DNA of 64,000 bases, taken from the NCBI RefSeq assembly GCF_030704535.1, contig NC_081807.1, positions 9,636,001 to 9,700,000 on the forward strand, in the 5' to 3' direction. The DNA comes from Vitis vinifera. Taxonomy: Eukaryota > Streptophyta > Magnoliopsida > Vitales > Vitaceae. The notes beneath the pieces were generated by a model. That model worked only from the letters and a program-made list of their open reading frames with translations. It was not told the DNA's origin and searched no databases. Shown piece after piece: positions 23,370 through 35,403 of the stretch. Numbering within the stretch: position 1 is the stretch's first letter; every line of letters starts with the position of its first letter. The position numbers and the translations under genes are program-made.

Positions 23370-23760
23370 TTCTGCACAACCTTGAGGAGCCTTGGCCTAA
23401 TCATGATCCTTTGACTAGGTTAGATTTTGGTGTTTCGCCAGCTGATGCTTCAAAACAGAGGGTTCGGTGCTGTCGAAAATGCAGCCAGATGAAATTGCCT
23501 CGTTGCCACCATTGTTCTATTTGTGGGAGATGTATTGAAGATGGACCATCATTGTGTTTGGGTTGTGAATTGTGTTGGGGCTTTGAACTACAAATATTTC
23601 CTTATTTTCTTGTTTTACACGTCTCTTGAAACAAGCCTTGGGACGTCATCATTACTACCACATTTTATAGCTATCATTATTACCACATTTTATAGTCATC
23701 ATTACTACCACATTTTATAACATTCTTTATTGAGGGAGAAATACCTGGAACACCTTACAC
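23370..23760 (+). pseudogene. Captured fragment of a DHHC S-acyltransferase gene inside the solo LTR
   Basis: Translation gives DPLTRLDFGVSPADASKQRV, then [21 protein letters not shown]. After a shift of frame it gives [20 protein letters not shown] and [11 protein letters not shown]. This is the cysteine-rich DHHC core of plant protein S-acyltransferases (AtPAT13/14-like), enzymes that attach palmitate to cysteines at membranes. The DHHC motif is coded at about 23545. The break lies at 23532-23540, where two bases (GT) appear to be lost. A 25-bp unit is then triplicated at 23644-23718 before a remnant IEGEIPGTP. The N-terminal membrane segments and the rest are missing. It cannot make the enzyme. 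Confidence 0.82.
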
Positions 23761-23879
23761 CCCCAGCCCCACTTTTACATGGCTAAGCATAGCCACCCCC
23801 CTGCACCACCAACAAAACCTACCCACTACCACATCTCATCCTTTTTAATTCTTCAATATCAAAGTTTATTTTTTTTTAA

Positions 23880-24700
23880 AAAAAAAACTCCAATTCCTAA
23901 ATTTAATTTTTGAAATTTCAATTCTCAAATGATTTTCAAAATTCCAATTTTCAAATAATTTAAAAATTCCAATTACTTTCAAATTTAATTTCCGAAACTC
24001 CAATTCTTAAATTTAATTTTCAAAACTCCAATTCTCAAATGATTTTCAAATTTCAATTTCTTTCAAATTTAATTTCCGAAACTCCAATTCTTAAATTTAA
24101 TTTTCAAAACTCCAATTCTCAAATGATTTTCAAAATTTCAATTTCTTTCAAATTTAATTTTCGAAACTCCAATTCTTAAATTTAATTTTCAAAACTCCAA
24201 TTCTCAAATGATTTTTAAAATTTCAATTTCTTTCAAATTTAATTTCTGAAACTCCAATTCTTAAATTTAATTTTAAAATTTTCAATTCTCAAATAATTTT
24301 CAAAATTCCTACTTCTTTCAAATTTAATTTCCAAAACTTCAATTCTTAAATTTAATTTTTAAAATTTCAATTCTCAAATAATTTTCAAAATTTCAATTTC
24401 TTTCAAATTTAATTTCCGAAACTCTAATTCTTAAATTTAATTTTCAAAACTCCAATTCTCAAATGATTTTCAAAATTCCAATTTCTTTCTAATTTAATTT
24501 CCGAAACTCCAATTCTTAAATTTAATTTTCAAAATTTCAATTCTCAAATGATTTTCAAAATTCCAATTACTTTCAAATTTAATTTCCAAAATTCCAATTC
24601 TTAAATTTAATTTTCAAAACTCCAATTTTCAAATAATTTTCGAGACTTCAATTATCAAATAAATTTCAAAACTCTAATTTTCTTTCAAATTGTTTTAATC
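23880..24700 (+). repeat. ~84-bp minisatellite, about nine copies
   Basis: Units contain TTTCAAATTTAATTTCCGAA, ACTCCAATTCTTAAATTTAA and CAATTCTCAAATGATTTTCA. Starts fall near 23976, 24061, 24146, 24233, 24317, 24403, 24487 and 24570. The sequence is internally repetitive too (short inverted TTTGAAA/TTTCAAA words). The large LTR has a similar, much shorter stretch at 13985-14100 in the corresponding place. Confidence 0.88.
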
Positions 24701-25659
24701 CCACTTTTTTTTTTCAAATATTTTTAATTCACAAATTTTCTTTGATTTTAGAATAATCTTTTGTTGTCCTTGTTTTTTTTAATAAGCATGAAGGCAATCT
24801 TCGTAACTCTAGAAACAATGGAATTTGCGAGACTAATTCATACAAGAGCAATTGGATTTTGGTGGGGGCCCTACATATGAGATTTCTCTTATGATTGTTA
24901 ACTGCTATGCCTAATGAATATTGCTTCATTTTTGTCCTGATCTTCAACATGCATGCGATAATTTTATACTTGAGCTAACACTATTTCCATGATAGCACAC
25001 TATTATTTACCGTTAAGGTACAATCTCACTCCCACTTTGTTTATTCTTATGCATTACTTGTTTTATTATTTGATCCTTTCATTGGTATCCATTACTTTCC
25101 TTATCAATTATCACACTTGTTTCACCTTATTTAGTAGAAACCTTATTATAGGGCTTAGAGGGGTGCTATGGTCTTTCACTGTACCTTCCTAGGAAGTAAC
25201 CTGACCCTCGGACCCAAACTCGATGTTTCACAAACCTGTTTTTTTCCTTTAGGAGTCACACTTAGAGTTTTTCTTTTTTATTTTATTTTTCCCTTCAAAA
25301 ATAAGTGGCGACTCCAAGTCTTTTTTTTTTAAATCAAATTTTCACCAAACAAATAAAAAAAGCGAGTTTCGCCATCGAGTGGGAACACATCGTGGGAAAA
25401 TGCGGGGTCCATAGGGTTGTTTCAAAAAATAATTATATAAATATAAAAAATAATTTAAAATAAAAGTGTTAGAAATTAAATTTATTTTTTACAAAAAATA
25501 TTAAAAACATAAAAATATATAAAAAATATTTCAAGTTTCTTAATAGATTTTTTTTTTTTATAAAATATCAAATAACAATTTTCAAAAAAAAAATTCAAAA
25601 ACTATTTATCATAGTTATCATTAAAATAAAATAAAAAAAGATTTCCCAAACAAAGTTTA

Positions 25660-28014
25660 AGATGACGTTTATTTTTTGGCTGAATTGAAAAAATCAAAAT
25701 ATTTGATTTTTTTTTCTATGCAACTAAAAGTAATATGTTAATATCAACCAATATGATTAAAGTGAACTTATTATCAATAAATTCAATCTAGTTGTATTAG
25801 TTAATATTAACAAGTTACTTTTAGTTTAATAGAAAAATTAAAGTATTTTGACTTTTTTTATCCACTCAGAAACCAAAATACCACCTAAACTTCTATATGT
25901 TGATGTTAGGAATTGAAAAAAAAGAAGGTTAAAGTGTTATAATAATATCAATTCTTCTAAATGCAAGCTATGTTTTAAATGCTTTGAATAAAGAGAAATT
26001 ATATTTGCATCACTTTTATACATCCATCTTATTTGTATATTCAATTTAAAATATTAATTCTATTAATACATTCATCTAAAAGTTTTTAACATACTTAAAA
26101 TATCATCTTCATTATTTTGTTCTCCACTACATTCTTTTATTGCATGAAAGAATTAATAATAAAATGTTTTAATTTTTTTATTTAAAAAAAGTGTTTTAAT
26201 TTTTATTAATAAAGTGAAAGTTTATAATAAAAGAGTTCAACAATAAAAATAATTATTTTATAAAAGATAAAAATGAAATAAAAAAATTATAAATGATTAG
26301 ATGCGATTCTATTGCTAAATCAAATAAATGATTTTTAATTTTAAGTGGTTTAAAAATTTGTGTTATTATGTGGAACCCACAATTTTTTTTCCACTTTTAA
26401 GATGTTACTTCTTTTATGAAACATCTCTAACCCTAAAAAAAATAATCCAAATTTTATGCCCTATTTAAGTGAAAGTAGTACCCATTGAAATCAAATATAG
26501 TACTTAAGGGGTGTGAATACATGTTGGTGGGTCGTGTTCATATTATGTCAAAGTTTAAGTATTTTCTTATATAGTTCAACCCAAATCTAACATGAATAAT
26601 AATAATCGTGTTAAAAACATAAACTCAAATACTACATAATTATTAAAATAGGTTACACATCGTGTAACTCATTTAATAATCAGATGATCCTATTTAAGAA
26701 TTTGATTAAGTTAAAGTATGTTTATATTTATGTAATTAATGTCTCAACCAAACATGTTTATAATTCAACTAACCTATTTATTTAAAAATAAATTTAAAAT
26801 AATTTAAATATGGGTTAAATAGGTTATCAGCGATATTATTAGATAGATTAATTTGAGTCAAATTTGTGTTGTACAGGTTAACAAAAAAATTATATATTTA
26901 TCAAACAAGTTATACTAGTTGACACAAATTCGACCCAAACTCATTTATACTCGATCCAAATCTACTAAAAGTATGTGTGGGTTCGTGTTGTGATGGCGAA
27001 TCGTATCAAACTTTGTGACCTTTAATAATACTTTTATCATTAAAGGTTACTACGTAGCTACTATATTTGATCTAAAAATGTATAAACACAAAAATTAAAA
27101 AGATGGTTCTTCTTTTATACATATTTTCAAATAACAACTTGAAAAAATTTAATTGTCCTAAAATATTAAGACAAGTTTGGAAAGTGTTTTTAAAACAAGT
27201 TTTGGTGTTTTCAAAAACAAAATTGCTTTTAGGAACTAAATTTCAAAAAACAATTTTTGTTTTTTTAAAAAAAAAAAATATTTGATTGAGTTAATAAACA
27301 TAGTTTTAAAGACGAGTAAAACAAAAAAATTTAAAAAAATTATCAGGAAGTTTTTGTTTGTTTTTTTAAATTGAGTCTTTTATTCAATTAACTTGACATT
27401 GTATATAAATAAATAATTTTTAGATTCACACTTGATTAAAATTAAAAATTAAATTGTTCCATTTTGAAAATTGTTTGCATCAGTTTTAATTTTTTTTTAA
27501 ACAAATGATTATTTTGTAAACATGTTTAACCATATTTGATTTCAATAATATTTTTATTCTTATATATAATAAACTCTTTAATAATTTTAAAAACTTTTTT
27601 TAATCATAAATGCATCATACTAATACATGTTTTCATTAAAAAAATATCATTAAAATATTACATGTATACTAATGCAATCAATATTAATACAAATAAATAG
27701 TATAAGTATTATGACATCAACATCATATTTTAATATAATATATTAAAGTCCTATAATTTATACATGATACATTTTTAGATAATTAAAATAAAAGGTAGAG
27801 ATATGATAAATAATAAATAACACACGATGATAGTACATCCACAACAACCAATAAGAAGAAGACTTCGAAGATTTGATATAAGCATTGGATATCGTAAGTC
27901 AACAATTGGTTATTGAGGTTGTTGTAGGTCATACTCATCAATTCATATAAAACAATGTAGATGTTTCTACAATACAAAAATTGTTGAAGAAAGTGAAATA
28001 TGTTATGCATATTT
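25660..28014. other. AT-rich sequence with dispersed repeat fragments, no gene
   Basis: 26510-27000 has repeated gggtcgtgtt, cgtgttaa, gggttaaa and aggttaac words in both orientations, like subterminal repeats of a non-autonomous DNA transposon, but ends could not be fixed. 27150-27560 carries T/A-rich sequence of the same dispersed family as 41770-43200. No coding frame is supported. Confidence 0.4.
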
Positions 28015-28479
28015 TGTTGGATATTTTGGTAATTATGGGCCTACATAATAACATATTATACATTAAACTATCTTATTTTTGGGCTTAATTAAATGTGATC
28101 AATTAAATTAATAATGGGCCTTCAAAGTATCACTATATATGGATTGTATGGGCTTTGCAATGTAAAGAGACCAATTTTATTTTCTTTATTAATGATAGGC
28201 CAATAAATAAAATAAAATAATAAGGTGTATAAATAGAGTTATGGTCCAACGAGAGGAAATAGAAAAATTGCTAATTATTCAGATCCTATCAATAAGTGAT
28301 TTCAAGACTGCAATACTTGTTTCAGACATGGAAGACAAAACCCTAGTATATTATTTCAATGGATCCAGGTATGTATTCCAATATTATTATCCTATAGATT
28401 TAACATGAGATTCTGACATATATATTATTCAGTTGATCAAATTCTATAATCATTCTATATGATTTGTGATTTTCCAACA
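28015..28479 (+). mobile_element. Solo LTR of 465 bp with TATTT target duplications
   Basis: It begins TGTTGG and ends CCAACA, a perfect 6-bp inverted end. TATTT flanks it on both sides (28010-28014 and 28480-28484). Inside, GTATAAATAGAG near 28224 is a good TATA box. A leader starting about 30 bp later contains AAACCCTAG and a splice-donor-like CCAGGTATGT near 28367. This is the structure of an LTR with promoter and leader. No internal retrotransposon domain accompanies it. Confidence 0.85.
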
Positions 28480-28639
28480 TATTTCATTAATATCATTTTA
28501 TTTTCATGAATTAGTTGAATATACTCGCATGATATGATGAATAATGGTAAAACTAATGGCCTTTTTTCTTTTGTTCATCCTACTTTTATAATTATAGATC
28601 CAATTTATAAGCAATATTTAATCATTATCAATTATAGCA

Positions 28640-31600
28640 TGTATCCATGGATGAAAATTTCTTTTTTTTTGGTCGAAATTTCGGGTTTTGACAATCGTCG
28701 ATACAAAAGAAGGGAGCGAAATGTCAATGAGACAAATTTCGATAAATTTCAATCAAAATCGGTGAAAAATCGGCTTTAAGCGAAAAATCGACGAAATCTT
28801 CAAAAAAATCATCGACCACTACAATTAATCGGTGAAATTTCTGTTTGCATTGCCAATTTTTTGAAAAATTCGGCGCCTTCATCTGCTTCCATGGTCCTCT
28901 GATCCAACGACTCCCAACTTTCCTACATTGATATGACAATCCAGATCTGGTCCAAGCTCCAACGGTCTATTTCATGTGCATCTGACAGTCCAAATTGAAT
29001 TTGGATGTCATCCAACGACCAGAATTGAACCCCAACGGCTATATGATGATCCAATGGTCAAATTTCGCCTAGATTTCGATCCAATAGCCAATTTTGTTAT
29101 ACAACGGTAAAATGAGATTCCAACTGCTATTTTGGCCCAACTTTTTTCTATAAATAGCTCATTTGTCACCAATTTCATCCACATTTCATCTTTGATCTCT
29201 AATTGCTCCCAAGGTTACTTTTTTTTTTTTTTAAGGTATGTTTGTTTTAAATTTTAATTATTTTTTAATTGAAGTGTAATTAATTAGTATATTATTTGAT
29301 TCTTCAATTTTTTTTTCTTTTCATTTGTAATCAATTAGTACATTTGAATTAATTCTTGAATGAATTAGTAGATTTTCATAGAATTAATTTAGCTTAGTTA
29401 ATTAACAATATTAGTAGCTTCCCAATTTCTTCAATTCTTTTTCTTTTCAATCGTAATTAATTATTACATTTTTTAACTCTTAAATGAATTAGTAGATTTT
29501 CATATGATTAATTTAGCTTAGTTAATTTATTAAGTTAATTAACAATATTAGTAGCTTCCCAGTTTCTTCAATTTATTTTTTCTTTTCAATCATAATTAAT
29601 TAGTTCATTTGAATTAATTAGTACATTTTTTAACTCTTGAATGAATTAGTAGATTTTCATAGAATTAATTAGTAGATTTTCATAGAATTAATTTAGCTTA
29701 GTTAATTAACAATATTAGTAGCTTCCCAATTTCTTCAAAAAAAAATTTCAATCATAATTAATTAGTACATTTGCAATAAGTTTGATTGACATGATTACTA
29801 GATTTGCAATAAGTTTATTTTTAATTACTTGTTTAATTTAATTTTTTATTCAATTGTAATTAAATAGTATATGTTCAATAGATTTGCAATGGCTAAATGG
29901 CTAGTGCAAGTGGAAGTGGAGGTGGAGGTAGAGGTGGAAGTGGAAGTGGTGGGAGTGGCATGTTCGACCGAGATGTAGCTTGGAAGTATTGTTCACCAAT
30001 AGAGGGAAACCGAAATGGGACAATTTGTAATTTTGATGAAAAGTTGAGGCATTAGTCGATTCAAGTATCATTTAGCGCATAGAGACCTGAATAACGACTC
30101 TAAAAAGTGTCCTACAGTGCCACCTGAAGTGAAAGAAAAGATACGAGAAATGTTACATGAAAAAAATAAAGTAGAAGAAAAGAAAACTGCACATATTGAA
30201 GAGATCTGGGCCCAATTATGTGGCACTATGGGGGCCAGACATACACATGTCATAGACGAGGATGATGATGAAAATGAAGAAGTGTACATGTATCCAATAG
30301 ATATGCACCCGGATGAGCGAGATGGTTATTGAGAAACGATTCGTGCATCAAAGACAACATAATGGGAGCGATAATAATATGAAATTGTTGTTGGAAGAAA
30401 GCGTAAAATAGGGGAGTCATCACACCCTAGTGGTGCACTGACAATGCGAAAATCTCAAAGTACGCGGCATTTAAACCCATCACCACCTATTACACTATCT
30501 CTCTACAAGTCTTTTACAACAAGACAAAAAAAAATATTAAAGATATATTAAAAGGTGGTTTAATTAAAGAAACAATGGGATGCTTAAATAAGCAAATTCT
30601 TCATTTATGATAACATCGTGCCCAATAAAGCAAACTCTCACCACTTCAAGAATATGATTATTGGTGCACAACAAACAAGTAATTTCTAAGTTCTCAAATT
30701 TTATATTGTTTCATACCTTGAGTAGGTGTAGTCTTTTGTGTCATGTTTCAAATATTTCTTACATACGATTTGTAGGAATGAGAATTGAACCCCCATCTCC
30801 ATATGAAATAAATAATAAGTACTTGGAAATGGAGTACAAAGATATGGAAGCTTATGTGAACCAGCAAAGAGAGAAATGGAAGACATATGACTGCACCATA
30901 ATGTTAAATGGATGGATAGGGCCCACGAGATTAAGTATAATTAATTTCATGGTTTATTCAAAATGGAGTTTGGTGTTTCTTGCGTTAGTCGATGCATCGA
31001 ATAATATCAAAGACCACAAATACATATACAAGCTATTGAAGAATGTTATCAAAGAAGTCGTGGTAGATAATGTGGTCTAAATTGTCACAGATAACGGGTC
31101 AGTGTTCGTGAAAGCAGGGAAGGTGTTGATGAAGAAATTTAACTTATATTGGACTCCATGTGCGGCACACTGCATCGACCTAATGTTTGAAGACATTGAG
31201 AAAAGACCTAGTGTTGAAAATGTGATACATAGTGGCAATAAGATAACCAACTTCATTTACAATCATGGTTGGCTACTTGCAGAAATGAGAAAGTACCATG
31301 GTGGAGACATTGTTCGACTGGGAGCTACAAGGTTTGCTACAAATTATATTGCTCTTGAAAGTCTTCTTAAAAAAATGGTTGATTTGAATAAATTGTTTAT
31401 GAGTGATGAATGGACACTACACAAGCTCAGTTGGACAAACATTGGACGAGATATGGAGAAACTAATGTTTGACCATCAGTATTGAGATAGGGCGACACAT
31501 GTTGTTTCATACTTTGAGCCACTATACTTGGTGCTTCGAATCATGGATTCAAAATTTGTTCTCACAATGTCGTTTGTGTATGAGCTTATGCAAGTGATGA

Positions 31601-31915
31601 GAGAAAATCGTATTCATCAACAAGTTGGTGATTAGATTTTCAAAATAATTAAAGATTATTGGGAGAAAATATTAAAACATCTACTTCATGCAGCAGGTAC
31701 TTAATTTTCATCAATTGTTACTTTGATTTTATTTCATTTTTTCTTACACAATACTAAATCTACATAATTTTACAGTAGCATACTTCTTGAATCCAAGGTT
31801 TCAATATAGGCTTGGAGTTGGTAGTGATCCGGATTTAATTGAAGCAGTCCATGACATATTTTCTAAATTAAATCTAAATGCTAAATCGATTGGCTAATTT
31901 GGAAATGAGATAAAT
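28640..31915 (+). pseudogene. Broken hAT-superfamily transposase gene
   Basis: A TATA box (CTATAAATAG, near 29148) and a leader with a probable intron from 29235 precede ATG 29897. The product opens MASASGSGGGGRGG, then a BED-type zinc finger (MFDRDVAWKYCSPIEGNRNG, later RFKYHLAH) after a frame break near 30040. Further blocks are 30117-30332, then 30775-31080 after a GT/AG intron (30679-30775). The last block is 31081-31485 (TDNGS, CAAHCIDLMFEDI, GATRFATNYIAL), ending with NPRFQYRLGVGSDPDL near 31795. In-frame stops occur at 31078 and 31483 and others follow. The C-terminal dimerisation region is missing. The gene cuts bound DNA in living copies, and this one is dead. Upstream 28640-28860 has gaaatttcg-type subterminal repeats typical of hAT ends. 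Confidence 0.85.
29300..29790 (+). repeat. ~135-170-bp tandem repeat in the hAT leader intron
   Basis: TTAGTAGCTTCCCA recurs at about 29411, 29545 and 29715, with shared GAATTAGTAGATTTTCATA and TTTAGCTTAGTTAATTAACA in each unit. The last unit has an extra internal duplication. Confidence 0.8.
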
Positions 31916-31959
31916 AAGAAACTCTTATTTTGCTTAATCTAATCAAATAATAATTTCAT

Positions 31960-34900
31960 TCATCATTTTATCAAACTGATGGTAGCATCATAAACACTTC
32001 TTCTTCTAGCTCACCATTCAGAAAGGCATTCTTGATATCAAATTGATGGAGTGGCTAGTCTAGGTTTGCTACCAAGGATAAGAGAACTCGTATAGTGTTC
32101 AACTTTGCCACTGGTGCAAATGTCTCAGTGTAGTCGATGTCATAGGTCTGAGTGAACCCCTTTACAACTAGACGAGCTTTGTATCGTTCTACTGTGCCAT
32201 CCACCTTGTATTTCACTATGAATACCCATTTACAGCCCACTGGTTTCTTCCCTCTTGGTAAAGTCATCACTTCCCAAGTCCCATTTTTTTTCCAATGCCC
32301 TTATTTCTTCCATCACCACCTCTCTCCATTTTGGAATCTCCAAGGCTTCTTGAATGTTTTTAGGAATCTGGATTCTGTCAAGGTTAGTCGTAAAAGCACA
32401 ACACTTTATAGAAAATGCATTATAAGACACAAATTTTGAGATAAGATGGAGAGCACATGAATGAGGTTGCTTCCTAAGAACAATGGGTAAGTCATCTGTT
32501 ACCTAATCAAGATTGGAGCCAGACTCCTAAGGGGTTGGAACTATCACAGGTTCTGACTCTTTTAGTGCTTCGGAGGTAAGTGTCTCATTGGACTTCGATT
32601 TTGGCCTTCTTGAGTAGACGAGTGTTTTCCTATTTGTTTGTATTTCCGTATCTCCCCCTGAGTTTAAGTGTCCTTCTATATTAGGCAAAGGGGTAGATAT
32701 AAGGCATGAAGTGGATTCAAACACAACAACATCAAGGTAGTCTAAGGGTAAGGGTGGTCTAGCTTCACTCATGGACTCCCCCTTAACAAGTAGTAGGGAG
32801 TATGCTCAAAGAAGGTGGCATCTAGGCTAACATATAGCTTCTGTGAAATTAGGTCATAGCATTTAAACACTCTAGGATCCAATTTGTTCCATTTGGGTGC
32901 ATGAGCATAGACAAACATAATAGACCCAAAGACACGAAGTGGAAGATGTGCACCGAGTCTAGAATGGGGAAAAAACTCTTGGAATTTCTGGAGAGGTGTG
33001 ATAAAATATAGGACCCGACTAGACATTCGGTTAATGAGGTATGTGGTTGTCAAAATCGAGTCACCCCAAATTTGTGAGGGCATGTGAGAGGTAAACAACA
33101 AGACATGAGCAACTTCAAGAATATGTCTATTTTTCCGTTCTGCAACCCCATTTTGCTAAGGGGTGTCAACGCAAGAACTTTGATGGATAATACCATTTTC
33201 TTGTAGATAAGTCCTCAATGAGTGATTGAAATACTCAATACCATTATCAGTATGAAGAATTTGAATTTTGGTGTGAAACTGAGTTTTTATCATAGAGTGA
33301 AAGTTCATGAAGACCAATCGAACCTCAGTTTTATCAGTAAACAAATATACCCAACACAGGCGAGTGTGATCATCAATAAAAGTAATTAACCATTTTTTAT
33401 GGTCCTATTAGGGGTACGTGAGGGTCCCCATAGATCACTATGAATCAGAGTAAACGGTATGGATGGTTTATACTTAGATTTAGGAAAAGATGCACGATGG
33501 TGTTTGGCAAGTTCACACATTTCACACTGAAAATTTGATAAAGCTTTATTTGAACATAGTGAAATAAATAAATGTTGCAAGTACTGAAAATTAAAATGAC
33601 CCATTCTTTTGTACCATAACAAAAGTTCGCTTTCCCTAGGACTAGATGCAGAAGTACAAGCAGTAGGAGGACACTGTCCACTCACATTAGCTTCGTCGAA
33701 GTAATAAAGCCCTTCACGTTCTTTAGCACTGACAATCGTCTTCCCCAATGATAGGTCTTGAAAGACACAATGAGATGGTAGAAATTTAGTTGAGCAATTA
33801 GATTGTTTGGTTAACTGGCTAATAGACAACAAATTGTAAAATAAATTAGGAACATGTAGGACATGGTTGAGAGTAATAGACTCAGAAATACAAATACTCC
33901 CTTTGCCAACAACTGGGGATAAAATACTATTTGTAATTTTTACTTTTAAATTACTGACACAAGGAGAGTATGAAGAAAATAAATGATGAACATCAATCAT
34001 ATGATTAGATGCACCAGAGTCAATAATCCAGGGAGTAATATGAGAGGTGGATCTAAGTGCTGTCAGAAAAGTACCTTTGTAGGCTAAAGGACCAGAAGAC
34101 AAACTAATAGAAGACTGACCAGAGGCTTTGAAATTAGAAAGAAGCTCATATAACTTTGCAAACTGGTCAGAACTAAACCCCACACTATAAGCTGATTGAT
34201 GATTTTCTATGGATGTTTTGTCTGCTTGGGTTTTGGTGGAGGCCTGATGACCATGGGTTTTATTAGGCTGTTTAGGCTTCCAATCGGCAGGCTTGCCATG
34301 TAAAGTCCAGTAAGTGTCTTTAGTGTGGCCCGTTTTCTTACAATGCTCACAGTAAGTCCTCTTAGACTGTCTTGGGCCAAATCCAACGTCTACAAGTTAC
34401 AAGTGCTGAAGCCTTGGGCCCAGAAGTGATATGTTCCGCAACATCACTTTTCTTTTGCTCTCCTCACGTTGCACCTCAAAGAAGACCTCTCAGATGGAGG
34501 GCAGTGGCCGACGACTAAGAACTCTATTCCTAACGTCGTCAAGATCGCGATTCAACCCCGCTAGAAACTCGAAGACTTTCTCGTTCTCCATTTTCTTCTT
34601 GAATCGCACATTGTCACCCGTGCACTCCCATTCCTATTCGCAGCTAAGACCAAGTTCTTGCCACAAACCCAACATCTTTGTATAGTATTCCATGACTTCC
34701 CGATATCTTTGCTTCATTTTCCAGAGTTGCATCTTAAGTTTGAAGATTTGAGAAGCATTCTCGACATCAGAGTATGTTTCTCATATCGCATCCCACACAT
34801 CCTTTGCCGTCGGGAGGAACATGTACATTTTGTCAATGGTTGGCTTCATGGAGTTGATTATGCATGAGGTGATGAAGGAGTTTTTGGACCGCCATTTCCA

Positions 34901-35403
34901 GGATGCCGCTGCATCGGTTAGAGGTGGTCGTTGAGTCTCGCCGGTAAGAAACTCAAGCTTTCCATTTATGTCAATAACAAGCTTGATTGCATGTGTCCAC
35001 TCTCTATAATTATTACTATTCAATTTTTCAACGATAAGATGGAGTGAGGAGTTGTTGAATGCACTGGCTGAACCCATGGAAGAGATTATCTCTGAGTCTC
35101 TTTCTTGGGTTGTCGATTGATTGAACTCATGGTTGTCTCCTTTTTGGGCAGCCATGGATTGATTAGGGTTTTAGAGCAATCCGAGCTCTAATATCATGAA
35201 GAAACTGAGAATAATACAATTGTATATTCAATCGTATATATTTTATATAATCGGGTCCCTATTTAACATATACACAAAGAGCAAAATATGAAAATATAAA
35301 AATCAAACCAAACATTTAGCCTAAATATAAGATCTAATTGGGGCCTCAATCTTCTACCACAATATCCTCCAGATCACCCCCCAAATCATATGGGATTTCC
35401 ACA
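31960..35403 (-). pseudogene. Ty1/copia retrotransposon on minus, 3'-truncated in reverse transcriptase
   Basis: Reading leftwards: 5' LTR 35403-35197; a primer site complementary to initiator Met tRNA (TGATATTAGAGCTC, 35196-35183); Gag from ATG 35155 (UBN2-type, LNSNNYREW); a decayed zinc knuckle region. Protease follows with intact DSGASNHM, then the GAG-pre-integrase zinc finger, then integrase with D (HSDLWGP), D (LHTDNGIEY) and E (NGVAERK). The acidic linker ends in reverse transcriptase [11 protein letters not shown]...YTETFAPV. Sequence stops at KNAFLNGELEEEVF near 31985, so YVDD, RNase H and the 3' LTR are absent. In-frame stops include TAG where Gln (near 33160) and Trp (near 32057) are expected. 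It adjoins the truncated hAT gene. Confidence 0.88.
35197..35403 (-). repeat. 5' LTR of the minus-strand copia element (207 bp)
   Basis: On minus it begins TGTGGAAATCCC and ends TTTCTTCA directly before the primer-binding site. The outer boundary is inferred from the TG dinucleotide and typical copia LTR length. A start 14 bp further right is possible. Confidence 0.6.

Larger units (their letters stand above)
22176..25413 (+). mobile_element. Solo LTR related to the large gypsy LTR, 3238 bp, with 5-bp target duplications
   Basis: GGGTT stands on both sides (22171-22175 and 25414-25418). The start TGTATACCCC and end TGCGGGGTCCATA match the LTR at 10264-15105. The last 280 bp (25140-25413) align with 14840-15105, including GGGCTTAGAGGGGTGCTA and AGTGGCGACTCCA. 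No internal element sequence exists between the duplications, so this is a solo LTR made by recombination between two LTRs. It carries a DHHC gene fragment and an 84-bp minisatellite. Orientation is plus. Confidence 0.88.
21989..25655. mobile_element. Tourist/Harbinger-like repeat split by a solo gypsy LTR
   Basis: The left part (21989-22175) begins GGGTATGTTTGAAAC after TAA. It resembles other dispersed copies in the window (42840, 52490 and 61920 regions). The right part resumes at 25414 with GGGTTGTTTCAAAAAATAAT and ends near 25655 in TTTCCCAAACAAAGTT followed by TAA. The join GGGTT-GTTT matches the uninterrupted form seen at 52690 and 42950, which shows the LTR landed inside an older copy. 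Confidence 0.6.

Noticed and set aside
26510..27000. Complete DNA transposon with gggtcgtgtt-type subterminal repeats
   Set aside because: No inverted ends or duplications could be matched, so only a fragmentary repeat is noted.
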